Position numbers and translations under genes: made by a program. A stretch of DNA of 64,000 bases from positions 434,001-498,000 of the forward strand of contig JAJKFH010001480.1 in the NCBI GenBank assembly GCA_023333565.1, in the 5' to 3' direction. The notes under the pieces were generated by a model. That model ran no database searches and was not told the origin of the DNA. It worked only from the letters and a program-made list of their open reading frames with translations. Numbering within the stretch: the stretch's first letter is position 1; each line of letters opens with the position of its first letter. Of this stretch, positions 54,201 through 64,000 are shown piece after piece. This DNA is from Puffinus mauretanicus (lineage: Eukaryota > Chordata > Aves > Procellariiformes > Procellariidae).

Positions 54201-57200
54201 TTGAAAAACAACTGAAGATGATCATGATATTATAGAGCAAAATAACATGATGTCCATAAAGTAAAACTGTGCCTTTCCAAACTACTAGTCCTCTGAAAAT
54301 CTGAATTTTCAGGAAATCTTTAAGAAAGCGTTTCTGTGAATATTACAAAAAATTTTAAAAGATTAGCAGTCATAAGTGTTAATCAATACTAAGCAGTGAA
54401 CTATAAGAGAATAGAAATTAGAGAGGGGGAAAGAGAGAACAAGGAGAAGGGTGAGGGACATTGGTTTTTCCTGGGCGTTAACAGTGATACAACGGATTAT
54501 ACATGGATCTATCAGTCAGAAACTTGCGTTCTAATCCTGGTTTTGGCAGGTATTTCCTGCCTGACCTCAAGAAAAACATTCAACTTCTGGGCATTAATTT
54601 CTCTCTAGAGAAATACAAGGTCTTACAGGGGCATTACTCATTAGAGAGGGGAGGATTCATGTTTTGTAATAATTTTATTAGTATAATACAAATTAATATA
54701 CACAATTAGCACAGAGCTATTACAGTGTTGCTATTATATATGTAGATCTAAAAGAAGTTTTCTAATTGTGCACAGAAATAATCTTAACCTTGTTGTTACG
54801 GGACAATCTTCTGGATTAACTGAACATCACAATAATTGCTGTGTTATACATCAGCCCCACTGCTGTCAAGTCACTCAGATTCAGCCTTTCCAGAAGCAAA
54901 GCTTCAAAACCACCTATGAAAATTATGGACCGAATCACACGTTCTACTAAGAGTATTATCATCTTTTGGTACTGCAAATGCATGGTGCTCAAGTGTCCAT
55001 TACTGGGGGTGGAATGTCCTAGTAAGAGACAGAATACAAGGAAGGAGAGCCCTGAACACTCTCACAGTAGTAGGGCTCCACAGAAGGGAAAGTCCTACAG
55101 AAGCCAGCAGAACATCAGGACCTACTTCCCTGAGCAGACTAAATATGCAACTTGGCTTGGCCTTGTTGTAGGTATGGATCTGAACCTGGCCTGAGCTTCC
55201 TGAGACAACCCTTTGCAACTGATAGAAGGAAAAAAAAAAAAAAAAAGCTAGGCACATTATGATGCAAGTTTCCCTTAGCCCATTCCCATATCCTGAGGAA
55301 CTGCATTCCAGTACAATTAAATCAAGCCATAGTCACTCTTCCCTGTCTAGAGAGCTCAGACAAGTGAAGTACTTTCAACTAAAGGTCCTCTCCAGGAAGA
55401 AAAATGAACTCATTTGAGCTAACTGATAGGAAAACACAGTTCTTACTCCAATGATGAAGGATGTATCTATACAACTAGATGGCAGGGATGAGTCAATTTT
55501 TTTGCCTACACAAGTCAAACAGTATTCAGAATTTCTTCAAAATCAAATAATCTACACTTTTGTTTTCTTTTAATTTAAAATTCAAATTCAACAATTTGTC
55601 TGCCTTAGCTGGCTGGGATTTTAGGCACAGTTATATTATGTATATCTTAATCAGATTCTGCCTAAGACTATATCAAACCCTTCTCAGCAGTGACTTTTAA
55701 ATTTTAGAACACACCATCACTAACATATTTAATGTTCTGTAAGAAACAAAAGAAAATACTGTCCCTGTTCAAAGAGCCTATCAACTGAAAAAGGGACAAA
55801 ACCAAGGTGGGATATGCAGAGGTACAGTGCATTTATATAAATGGATACAAATGCAAAAGTAGTAAAAAAGATTTTGTGGTACAGAGAAACAGAAGGAAGA
55901 ACTGCAAAACATTCTGTAATTTCGGTCTTTATTCTAATTAAATCTTTTCCCGGTAAACATTACAATTAAAAAGCCATCCAACATCTTAAAATGCTTGAGA
56001 AATGCATATTGACTGTATCTCCACAACATTTTAAAAACCTGATAAAACTAAATTGATAAAGAACTTCCTATATTGAAAACTACACTGTTGCCCTAACAGC
56101 TGAAGCAACATTATCAAACTATAACCAATTCCAGACCCCTTTGGGCATCACACAGACCATGCTTACGTCTCTCTCCATTCCTACCTCCACTTTTTTCCCA
56201 TTTTTCTTAAAATACAAACTATTTTATAGGGTGACTGTAATATGATACTATGATCATTGCTGATTGCAGTTAGAAACAGACCCTACTAATCCAGCTGCTC
56301 TCCACTTCAACAAATGCCATTTAAAAGCTACTTCATAAAAACATTATTGCTTCATACTTAAAAGACATTAAGTCAAGATTTTGGAAATTCCATTCACTTG
56401 ATTATATCAGCAAGTGCACTATATGTTAGATTTATCATTAAAGCAAAATCCATGAGAACTGTTTTCCAGACTTTAGTTAATGCTCTTATGACACATTTGG
56501 CCAATGAAAAGGGATGAAAAACAGTAGTGCTTTGAAGCAATAGCCAGTAAATGCCGCTGTGGTTTACCAAGAGTGGGATGCACAACATATTAGACCACAG
56601 TTAATGAAATTAAACTTTTTAAATGTTTTTTAAATGTGTCCTGTATTACTTGCTTGGAAACTACACAACTGCTTCATCTTTGAGATTTTACTTTTTTCTG
56701 TAGTAAACTGTATCTCTTACATCTACTGGTAATTAAATCAGTAAGCGACTACCACTGTTTTGTATTTTATAATACTATTTAAGGCAAAATAACTCAATAA
56801 ATAAACTGCATGTTCTTTTTTGTTTCCACATAAAAATGAAATTCTAACTTTATGTTCCTTATTCAAAGATCCGGGGAAAAGATTACTGTGAGGAAAACAG
56901 GATAAAGTATTTGCATACTACCTACTTGTGTAAGATGTGCATTGATAAGTAGTTTCCTTCCATAACATGCCAATGAAATGTGGATTTAATGTAATGCTTT
57001 CTTTACACAGTTTGACAGAAAAAATTCTCCTGGCAGATATTTTGGTGCAGTACATTTTTAAAGCTTTAACTCCAGTCTTCATGTACAATTCCTTCAACAA
57101 AGCAATGAAGTGGCTTATTTAACAAAATAAAACACTATTTGTCCTCTACTCTTCTGAAGTTTTGAAGAACCAAACAGATAATTAATCTTCAAAACCCATT

Positions 57201-57879
57201 TACTTCTCTAGCGTTTTTAAATATTTACATACCAATTATAAATCTATGGTTACAGCCTAGCTAAATTAAATCCTTAAAGAGAACTACATGTCCCCATTAT
57301 ATAACAATACATTATATATTCTTCTATTCACATCAGTAAATCTATGAAAACATAGTATTTTTTTCTTGGAATTTAAGACAGAGCTCACAGGTGAAAATGA
57401 ATTTCTTTCTAGCAGTCCAACCAGCTGTTGTCTCAAGCTAAGAACTCAATTCTCTTAAGTCCTTCAAGCCTTCCAAATGAAGTTCTTCACATGCTGTATT
57501 TTAACAAGTTAATTTATGACTAAGCCATGTTAACTAATAAACTTTTCCAATTACCATAGTTAGTTAACAGTAAACTGAGGGACGGTCAATAGTTCAGGTC
57601 ATTTTTACATAGCCTTCACTTTAAGAAGCCACTCCTATTCTTCCCCAGGCGCTATCAAGCCACAATTTTGCTAGTCACAGTCATCAACAAAGTGAGAAGA
57701 TTTATATGTGAGAGTTTAGTCATGAAATTGCATCAAAAACAATCTGTAAGAGAAAAGGCAAATGGCAACAGCCCTTCTAGTATCCCCTATCAGAAGAGCT
57801 ACTGTCTTCTGTTTCCTACTTAGAAAAATTTTACTAAATATTTGGAAGAACATTGATATAAAAATTAGAACTCTTCTTT

Positions 57880-57907
57880 GGGGGCGGGGATGGGGGAAGG
57901 GAAGGGG
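57880..57907 (+). other. G-quadruplex motif
   Basis: Five runs of at least three G separated by one- or two-base loops: G5 C G4 AT G5 AA G3 AA G4. This satisfies the usual G3+N1-7 pattern with a margin and stands alone in AT-rich DNA. No gene start is evident nearby. Confidence 0.8.
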
Positions 57908-59917
57908 AATGAAGATATGGGACCTTCCAATTAACAGGACATATTTCCAGACAAATAACTTTTTCCAGATAAAAACATTAAAAAGTCAACAGTGGAGCTT
58001 TCAATGCAACTTCCGATATTGAGACTATAATTTCTGTATATATTAAACCAGAAGAATCCTAAAAAGAAACAAAATGAGATAATTATAGTGCTTAATAGAA
58101 AACTGTCCTTATTAGCAGAAGTGTTGAACAACATGGTTTTTAACACAAGTTACATTGCACACCAAAGTGGCAGTGAAGCTCAGATCACATACCCTCATTT
58201 CCATAATCATTTTCACATGTCTAGAATGCATTAAATACAGTACCATCTTAAAAATGAAAAGCAGACATTCCTTTGGAAATTAATTCAATATTTAGCATGT
58301 CACACTCAGAAAAGGTCTCCTCCTTTTATAACGCAGAAAAATTGGAACATAATAACTAACCATAAGGATGTTTATTATTTCATTTGCCTTAATTTTGTCC
58401 TATAGGTACAAGCATACACTACAGTTGTGGAAAGATGGCATTCATGTCTAGAACACTGTATTCTAACAACGTAAGCCATAAGTCTTTGTCTGAAAATAAA
58501 CATTTACAGAACCTAAAAAAAAAAAAAACATGGAACCTTCTTTACCATGCATTTCCACATACCTCACGTTAACTACTCCTGCTGACAGATTTTGATCTCA
58601 ATAGTCTCCAGTCACTTCCCAGAAAGAAACAAAGACACACATCACAGAACATTTCTTCTTACCAGATTCCTTCCCAACAAACAAAAATTTAAGCCTACAC
58701 TTAATGTATACACGTATCTTGAATCCGCATATGCTAGCATTGCAGAAGTTAGAGCTAAGGGGTCTATGCAAGAATGCTAATTAGGAATTGCTGTGAATAT
58801 TGCTTCTCTTTATGCTGACTTTTGAAGAGGATCAAATTCTCCTCTACAGTCTGTATCTGGGTTATCCATAACAAGTTAATTCTCATGTTAACTTAGCTCT
58901 GAGGGCAATTGCTTATGGAACAAAACTAAAATTACCGTGTCTGTAACAGTGGTATTGTTGCTCATTTGTAATTATTATTTCCAGAGGCAAGCCTGTGGTT
59001 CTTCTCTCCATGGCAAATTGAGCTCAACTATTAAACCCTTCACTGTGAAGAACTTGATTATCTCTTCTGGATAAACAGGATAACTTATTTAGAGAATTAG
59101 TAATAGGCAAGTAGAGCTAAGTGACATTCTCTCTGAAGATCACGCTACAAGATACGTTAAATTAAGCTTTAACTTGCATCTTTTTTCAGGACTTTTCATT
59201 ATGCTACTACCACAAATTCAGAATCTTCACATATGGGAATGGAAATTAATTTTGCAGTGCTAAGAAGCCCCTACTCAGCAAATGGATAATAAACGACAAT
59301 AATGAAACTTTTCAAATTACATGCATGCTTTGAAGAACATGTAAATAAGCGGGGGAGCAATGGAGAATTCCTCTTTAAGTTTAATTATATGATACAATAA
59401 ATAAAATACTCTAACATCAAGCTTCTCCATTTACATCACAATGCATTAGCTACTTCTTGTAGTGGTTACACAACATATGACAGTGTATTTCCCAAGACTT
59501 CAGACAATGTCAATATATACAGGAAAGAAATTTTTTCAACACACTGACCAGAATGCATAATTAATAATCAGACATATGTTTCAAATGAATTCTGAGAGGA
59601 AACAGTTAACTAATAACCTTCTCACAGAATACACAGAAGCAATGTGTAGACCAGCTATATGAAATGGCAACTGATGTTAAACACACTAACTTTCAATAGG
59701 CTTCATCCCATCATGGGAAACTACACATCTGCCAATACATTCACAGGTGGAAAATCTGGGTTGTTACCTTGCCAATGCAAAGTATTTCATTGCAACATGA
59801 GACAATACACAAAAGACAGACCATACAAACAGCATAAACTATTTACAACAGGAAATCAAGGAAAGAGAAGATGATGTTAACATGACTTGTGAAAGTCAAT
59901 TTACCCCATAACAGTGA

Positions 59918-59941
59918 CCCCCCCCAAAAAAAAAAAAAAAA
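59918..59941. repeat. C8-A16 homopolymer junction
   Basis: Eight C followed by sixteen A, with no flanking element recognised. Confidence 0.9.
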
Positions 59942-60537
59942 GATTTCTAACACTGCTGGCAAAGCTAAAATAGACATACTACCCTAATACTTAATATTCA
60001 AATGCCTTTTAAAGAAGAAAATATGCCCATACTGATATGGACACACATAAATGCAATGTGTAAAATACTAGAAAACAAGACAGAGATCTCATTTCTTGCA
60101 TAAGGAATGCATATTTTTTTATTTCCTCTGCTAAGTATGTCATCACTGTAGGGTAAGGCCAAAAATATCCAGATGTTTTAGTACGAAAGATTAAGAATAA
60201 TCTTGCTGATGATCAAATTTTGTTTTTCCTGAATACAGTTGTTAATGTTAAAAATGGAGGCTGCTGGCAGTTTTAGAAACTACTCATTTAGAATTACTCC
60301 AACAACTTCCTTACAGATAATGCATTTGTTATATTTTTTAAAAAAGGGAACACAGCATTTTCACAATTCATTAAGCTGCTTTTCAGCTGCACATAAGCTG
60401 ACAATTCTCAGTTACATTCCCGAAAGAGGTGCAGAAGTCTAAAATATTTCTGCTGCAATTGTATAAACTGAGTAATTTGAAAACAAAAAAAAAGTAATGA
60501 TAAGTATCTTAGAAGAATGCACCTAAAGAAATCTCAC

Positions 60538-60582
60538 CTGTGTTGCTGATCAGTTACTTTGCTAGTATAAAAAATACCACAC
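60538..60582 (-). CDS. Weak candidate small exon
   Basis: A 45-bp minus-strand segment lies between an acceptor ending catgtgtttgtatag and a perfect donor (CAACACAG then GTGAGATTTC). One frame is open, reading CGIFYTSKVTDQQH, and the other two contain stops. Its phase-2 end would fit the phase-2 start of the segment at 48428-48464. It lies about 1.5 kb from the plus-strand terminal exon candidate, so if both are real they belong to overlapping antisense genes. Confidence 0.15.
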
Positions 60583-62052
60583 CTATACAAACACATGACA
60601 TTCTCAAGCGAAATATAAAGAAACAAAGATGAAAACGAAGGAAAACACTCGCTCTTGCTCCAATTGCACCCAGTAATCACAAAACACATAGACCATTTAT
60701 GTATTAAGCAACTGAAGGGAAGGCCAACCTTCCTTAGGGAATAAAAATCCCAAAGGAAATGCAAGTGGAAATGAAGCCAAGGGAAAGAGGTATTTGACTC
60801 TACACCCTAAGAATTGCCTACAGCAGCATATTACAGAGAGGTCCCTGTAGTCTGGCTGGGCTTCAACAGTGGCAGCACTACACCATAAGTATTGGGTCAT
60901 CAACGGCATAGTTGGCTGATTAAGAAATGAGGTAATGTATTTACTTATTTTAGTAAGAAACTGCACAAAATACAGCCATACGGCCTGATGTACAGAAAAT
61001 TTTTGTACATATATCAAATAAAGCAAAACACTGAAATCAATCATTTAATTATAAGGAGACATAAGTGACTGAGAGACTTCAAGGAAATTGCACATTACCT
61101 ATTTGCACAGAACACAGAGCAAACCAAACTAACCTCACCACCACTCCAAAAAACTCAAATCACAAACAAAATAAATTCATATTTGTTCCAATAATATAAT
61201 ACCACACGAGAAGGACTTTTCTTGTTAACCAAGAATTATCTACAGGCCAGGCGTGGTAGCTCTTACAAAAAACACTGTAACTGGTTTTATACCGTGGATA
61301 ATATTAATGCTTAGAATAGTTTTGGATACAAATAGTAGTTTTCTTTGCACAGCATACCCATGCAGCTGTACAGAGGCTTGCTTCACAACTCTTTACAATT
61401 GCAGGATCCCTTTGCAAACACAATCTTCATACGCACCTTCCTATAATCAAAAATTTCTATTCTCTTGACTCCTACTTTAAATTTCTCCTCTTACATCTCC
61501 AAACTAGATAAGATGACAACCTTTCAATGTTGACTTTTTTTTTTTCCGTCTTTAAGGCCAGAGAATAACAGTTGAACTTTTTATGGCAGTGTATCTGCAG
61601 AAATCCCACCATACGAGACTGGCTAAGTAGTGACAACTTCTGAAATGACCACCAAATAGTAGCAGTATATAAAGAAAATGAAAACTTTGCTTTACAGAAA
61701 GTTACTCGCCACTTCAAAATTGAGGGACTGAATCCTACCTACACGCTGACCACAAATATCTGCTTTGTAAATTTTCAATGTAGGGATGTTACTAAAAGAA
61801 ATTTCAGCTGTTTTACCTCTCAAGAGTAATGCACAAAGTATTTTGGCACAATGCTACAAGTATGTTACAGTATAGCAGAATATAGAATTTCAGCAACTTT
61901 GACATCCTTTTGATTGAGGCAGTATGGACTTCCGCATTAATAGACAAGGCACAAATAATCCTATGCAATTTACATAAGTCCAGTGTAAACAATAAGTGGG
62001 TATTAATAATTATTTTAAATATACAAAGAATGTAAACAATCTTAACCTGCAG

Positions 62053-62164
62053 GATTGTGCATCTTTCAGAAAGTAAAAGAAAAGAAGCTGATGCATTAAA
62101 ACAAGAGATTGAACTGCTGCAGAACATGATACCAAGACCAGCTTATAAATTAATTCAGCTCTGA
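62053..62164 (+). CDS. Candidate terminal exon with stop codon, coiled-coil C-terminus
   Basis: After an acceptor-like cttaacctgcag, one base completes a split codon and 36 codons follow to a TGA. The peptide starts IVHLSESKRKEADALKQEIE and continues LLQNMIPRPAYKLIQL. The first two thirds show heptad-like spacing of leucine and isoleucine among many lysines and glutamates, as in a coiled coil; the last ten residues are a proline-containing tail. The upstream frame hits a stop just before the acceptor, so the exon would start at or near this AG. The polypyrimidine tract is poor, which is the main doubt. No other plus-strand exon can be linked with certainty; those at 34165-34282 and 13912-13985 are possible partners, and only the latter ends in the required phase. 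A retrocopy fragment is the main alternative. I cannot name the protein. Confidence 0.4.
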
Positions 62165-62544
62165 GGTGCTCTCCCTTGGGGCAATGCCATCATTCCCTCT
62201 GCCTTGAGTTGCCTCTAGTGCTCATGTGGGCACATTATAAGCCAGATAAATGGCTAAATTGACTGAAAAATAACCCTTAGAAGGAGCAATTTCCAGCTGG
62301 ATCTACAAACTAAACTAACTGCTCACGTATCTGCCTGATCATTAGAAGGTGTGGGAAAGCTGCTGTCAGGAGTGGAAAGGAGGACCACCCCTTTACACAG
62401 TAGTATGATCCTACATCAGCTAGAAATAATAGGAAATCACATCCTTTGTAAGACAGTACAGATGAGGTTTTAAAACCCTCTTACCCTTATGAAAATGCCT
62501 GCAATCAAAATCTGGCACCAAAACACTTCAATAGTGAATACAAG

Positions 62545-62550
62545 AATAAA
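62545..62550 (+). terminator. Possible polyadenylation signal
   Basis: An AATAAA hexamer lies about 380 bases after the stop codon of the 62053-62164 exon, followed within 30-50 bases by a T/G-containing stretch (tatgtctttgt). This would give a 3' UTR of about 0.4 kb. AATAAA is frequent by chance in AT-rich DNA, so the call rests on the exon being real. Confidence 0.2.
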
Positions 62551-62570
62551 CAGGTGCCAGAAGTTTCAAA

Positions 62571-64000
62571 AAGACTATCTATGTCTTTGTAAAAGCTAGA
62601 TCCAAGTTTTATGTGTTTATTCGTTGAATCCTTAAAGCCTTCCATTAGGGGTTTGATTAGACGAAAAAATAGTTAAAAAAAAAAAGAATCTGGCTCAAAC
62701 ACACTATAATCATGGGGCTGAGGGAAGACAAAGCAAAACTCTGAATCCATGATAAATGATACATGATAATTACAAAGAAAGAACACAAACCACTGCTTTG
62801 TTTCTGGGTAATGTACTTAATATCGTTCCTTGCAAAGGCAAATATTATTTGTTTTGAGCTACTGCCTAGAAACCTCAGGCATCAGGGCCCTGTGCTAGAT
62901 TAGTGATTCTGAAGAGCAGCTATGAATGCCACCGCTACATTAATTTAATAAATTTAAGTATTAAAACCCACTATGGATTTGCCATCATAGATCCATAATA
63001 TAAGATACTATACACATATTACTAAAGGATGTTTCAAATTTAAAGCACGTAGAGCCTAACTAAGGATCTGGAATCAGGGAAATGAGGAGACAGATGTGTG
63101 GGCAGAACTGACAAACTTAGGATTTGCAGTTTCCACCTCGCATCCCTGCAAATAAATTAACTAGAAAAATATTACCAATTAGTGTTCAGGCATTTTGGAT
63201 TTGATTTTTTTTTCCACAAAATGACAAAAATTAATAACGTATTTCTTCCATAGGGTCCCTGTAAGTAATTACAGATCACATATGCTCAGAAAAAGCTCAG
63301 ATGCTTTGTATTCTCAATGGTAGCAACAAAAGAGAAAAGAACGGACTGTCAAACATTAAATGAAGACGAAGAAAAGATGAAAGTTTAAGGCAACTTAAGA
63401 CAAGCCCCTACAGAGTGAAGGAAAGCAAACGACAAAACAGCAAAGATAAAGAAACTGTATAGAAGTCCCTCTACACAATCTGTAAGAAAGAATAAAACGA
63501 CAAAACTAAGAGACTCAGTAATACAGCTTTGAGTAAAACTGTATAAACAACATTTGAATATGTCCTTCATTTTCTCAGAACAAGTCCAAACATCTAAAAC
63601 AGTGTTGGTAATGTAAAAAAAAATATATATATATATATATAGCATGTGTGCAAGAGAGACAGCGAGAGATCGTTTCTTCTTATAACGTGATCCAGCAGGA
63701 CTATCTTCAGCATCAAGTAACCAAGACAACCACCTGTCCCAATGGTGAGTTACACAAGACAACAAAAAAAAAAATACTTATCACCTGCTGAAAATAATAG
63801 TTTCCTATTAAAAGCCACATATTCTCAAAAGTCATTACTAACTTTCTTAGAATTTCATTAGGCATTAAGAAGGAAATACCCATTAAGAAAGAAATGAGGG
63901 ACAGAAGTTCCTTGTACTGGATAATTTGAGTTTGCATAAAAAATGATTACTATATAACATATATTTGCTGTATGTCAGTTTAGACTAACATTTGAATTTT
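62571..64000. other. Sequence beyond the putative 3' end
   Basis: AT-rich, with the (AT)n microsatellite at 63623. A 126-codon minus-strand open frame (63765-63385) crosses that microsatellite and encodes tyrosine-isoleucine repeats, so I do not call it. A plus-strand donor-like CCCAATG then GTGAGTTAC lies at 63743, with a weak upstream exon. Confidence 0.5.
63623..63641. repeat. (AT)n microsatellite
   Basis: About nine AT units directly after an A9 run. Confidence 0.9.

Larger units (their letters stand above)
48465..60537. other. Non-coding AT-rich stretch
   Basis: It holds the hairpin at 49937, G/C tracts at 51223 and 57880, and homopolymers. Minus-strand open frames before donor-like sites near 53903 and 56926 were weighed but lack acceptable acceptors. 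No repeat family is recognised. Confidence 0.55.

Noticed and set aside
56918..57122. Minus-strand open frame of about 67 codons before a donor-like AGTAG then GTAGTA
   Set aside because: The donor is weak, the acceptor is poor, and length is within chance for this composition.
61245..61262. ggccaggcgtggtagctc resembles the start of the primate Alu/7SL sequence
   Set aside because: The match stops after about 18 bases, the following sequence is unrelated, and the window carries bird-type CR1 repeats.
63385..63765. 126-codon minus-strand open frame
   Set aside because: It crosses the (AT)n microsatellite and shows Tyr-Ile repeats; there is no sign of coding constraint.
1..64000. tRNA, rRNA, U6 and other small-RNA genes, CRISPR arrays and LTR retroviruses
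   Set aside because: I looked for their diagnostic boxes, repeats and protein motifs on both strands and found none that could be supported by eye.

Overview
The window looks like nuclear DNA from a bird, most likely a large intron or a gene-poor, exon-sparse stretch. It is AT-rich by eye and poor in CpG and in interspersed repeats. The only transposons I recognise with confidence are two CR1 retroposons: a short 3' fragment at about 18776-18997 and a longer 3' half at about 27458-28626. Both end in the TTCTATGA-type direct octamers that define CR1 3' ends. CR1 also occurs in turtles and crocodilians, but such low repeat density favours a bird. I see no LTR retrovirus, no bacterial-type operon, no CRISPR array and no rRNA or tRNA gene.

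No complete protein-coding gene can be read. The best coding evidence is a pair of minus-strand exons at 38432-38566 and 37398-37604. They lie about 0.8 kb apart, have strong splice sites, are 135 and 207 bp long, and share intron phase 1 at every boundary. Spliced, they give one open frame of about 113 residues, six of them cysteine, from a protein I cannot name. On the plus strand, 62053-62164 reads as a terminal exon of a coiled-coil protein with its stop codon. A second plus-strand candidate lies at 34165-34282. If both sets are real, two genes overlap here on opposite strands. Shorter intervals with splice-like edges (3.2, 7.7, 12.1, 13.9, 35.3, 39.0, 47.1, 48.4 and 60.5 kb) are given at low confidence, because such intervals arise often by chance in AT-rich DNA.

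Layout: 1-12 kb is AT-rich non-coding DNA with several small tandem repeats, one possible short inverted-repeat DNA transposon (3802-3907) and a roughly 220-bp polypurine tract holding a 13-bp tandem repeat (6173-6398). 12-18.7 kb has only weak candidates. 18.78-19.0 kb is the CR1 tail. 19-27.4 kb is a plain AT-rich stretch. 27.46-28.63 kb is the CR1 reverse-transcriptase copy. 28.6-37.4 kb holds a possible conserved non-coding block near 33.4-33.7 kb and the 34 kb candidate exon. 37.4-39.3 kb holds the exon pair and a CpG-enriched island (39001-39330). 39.3-62 kb is mostly featureless, with a few weak candidates and G-quadruplex motifs. 62-64 kb holds the putative 3' end of a plus-strand gene.

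I found no convincing evidence of a novel biological system. The items most worth checking are the exon pair, the antisense arrangement, the CpG island and the 3.2 kb mini-ORF.
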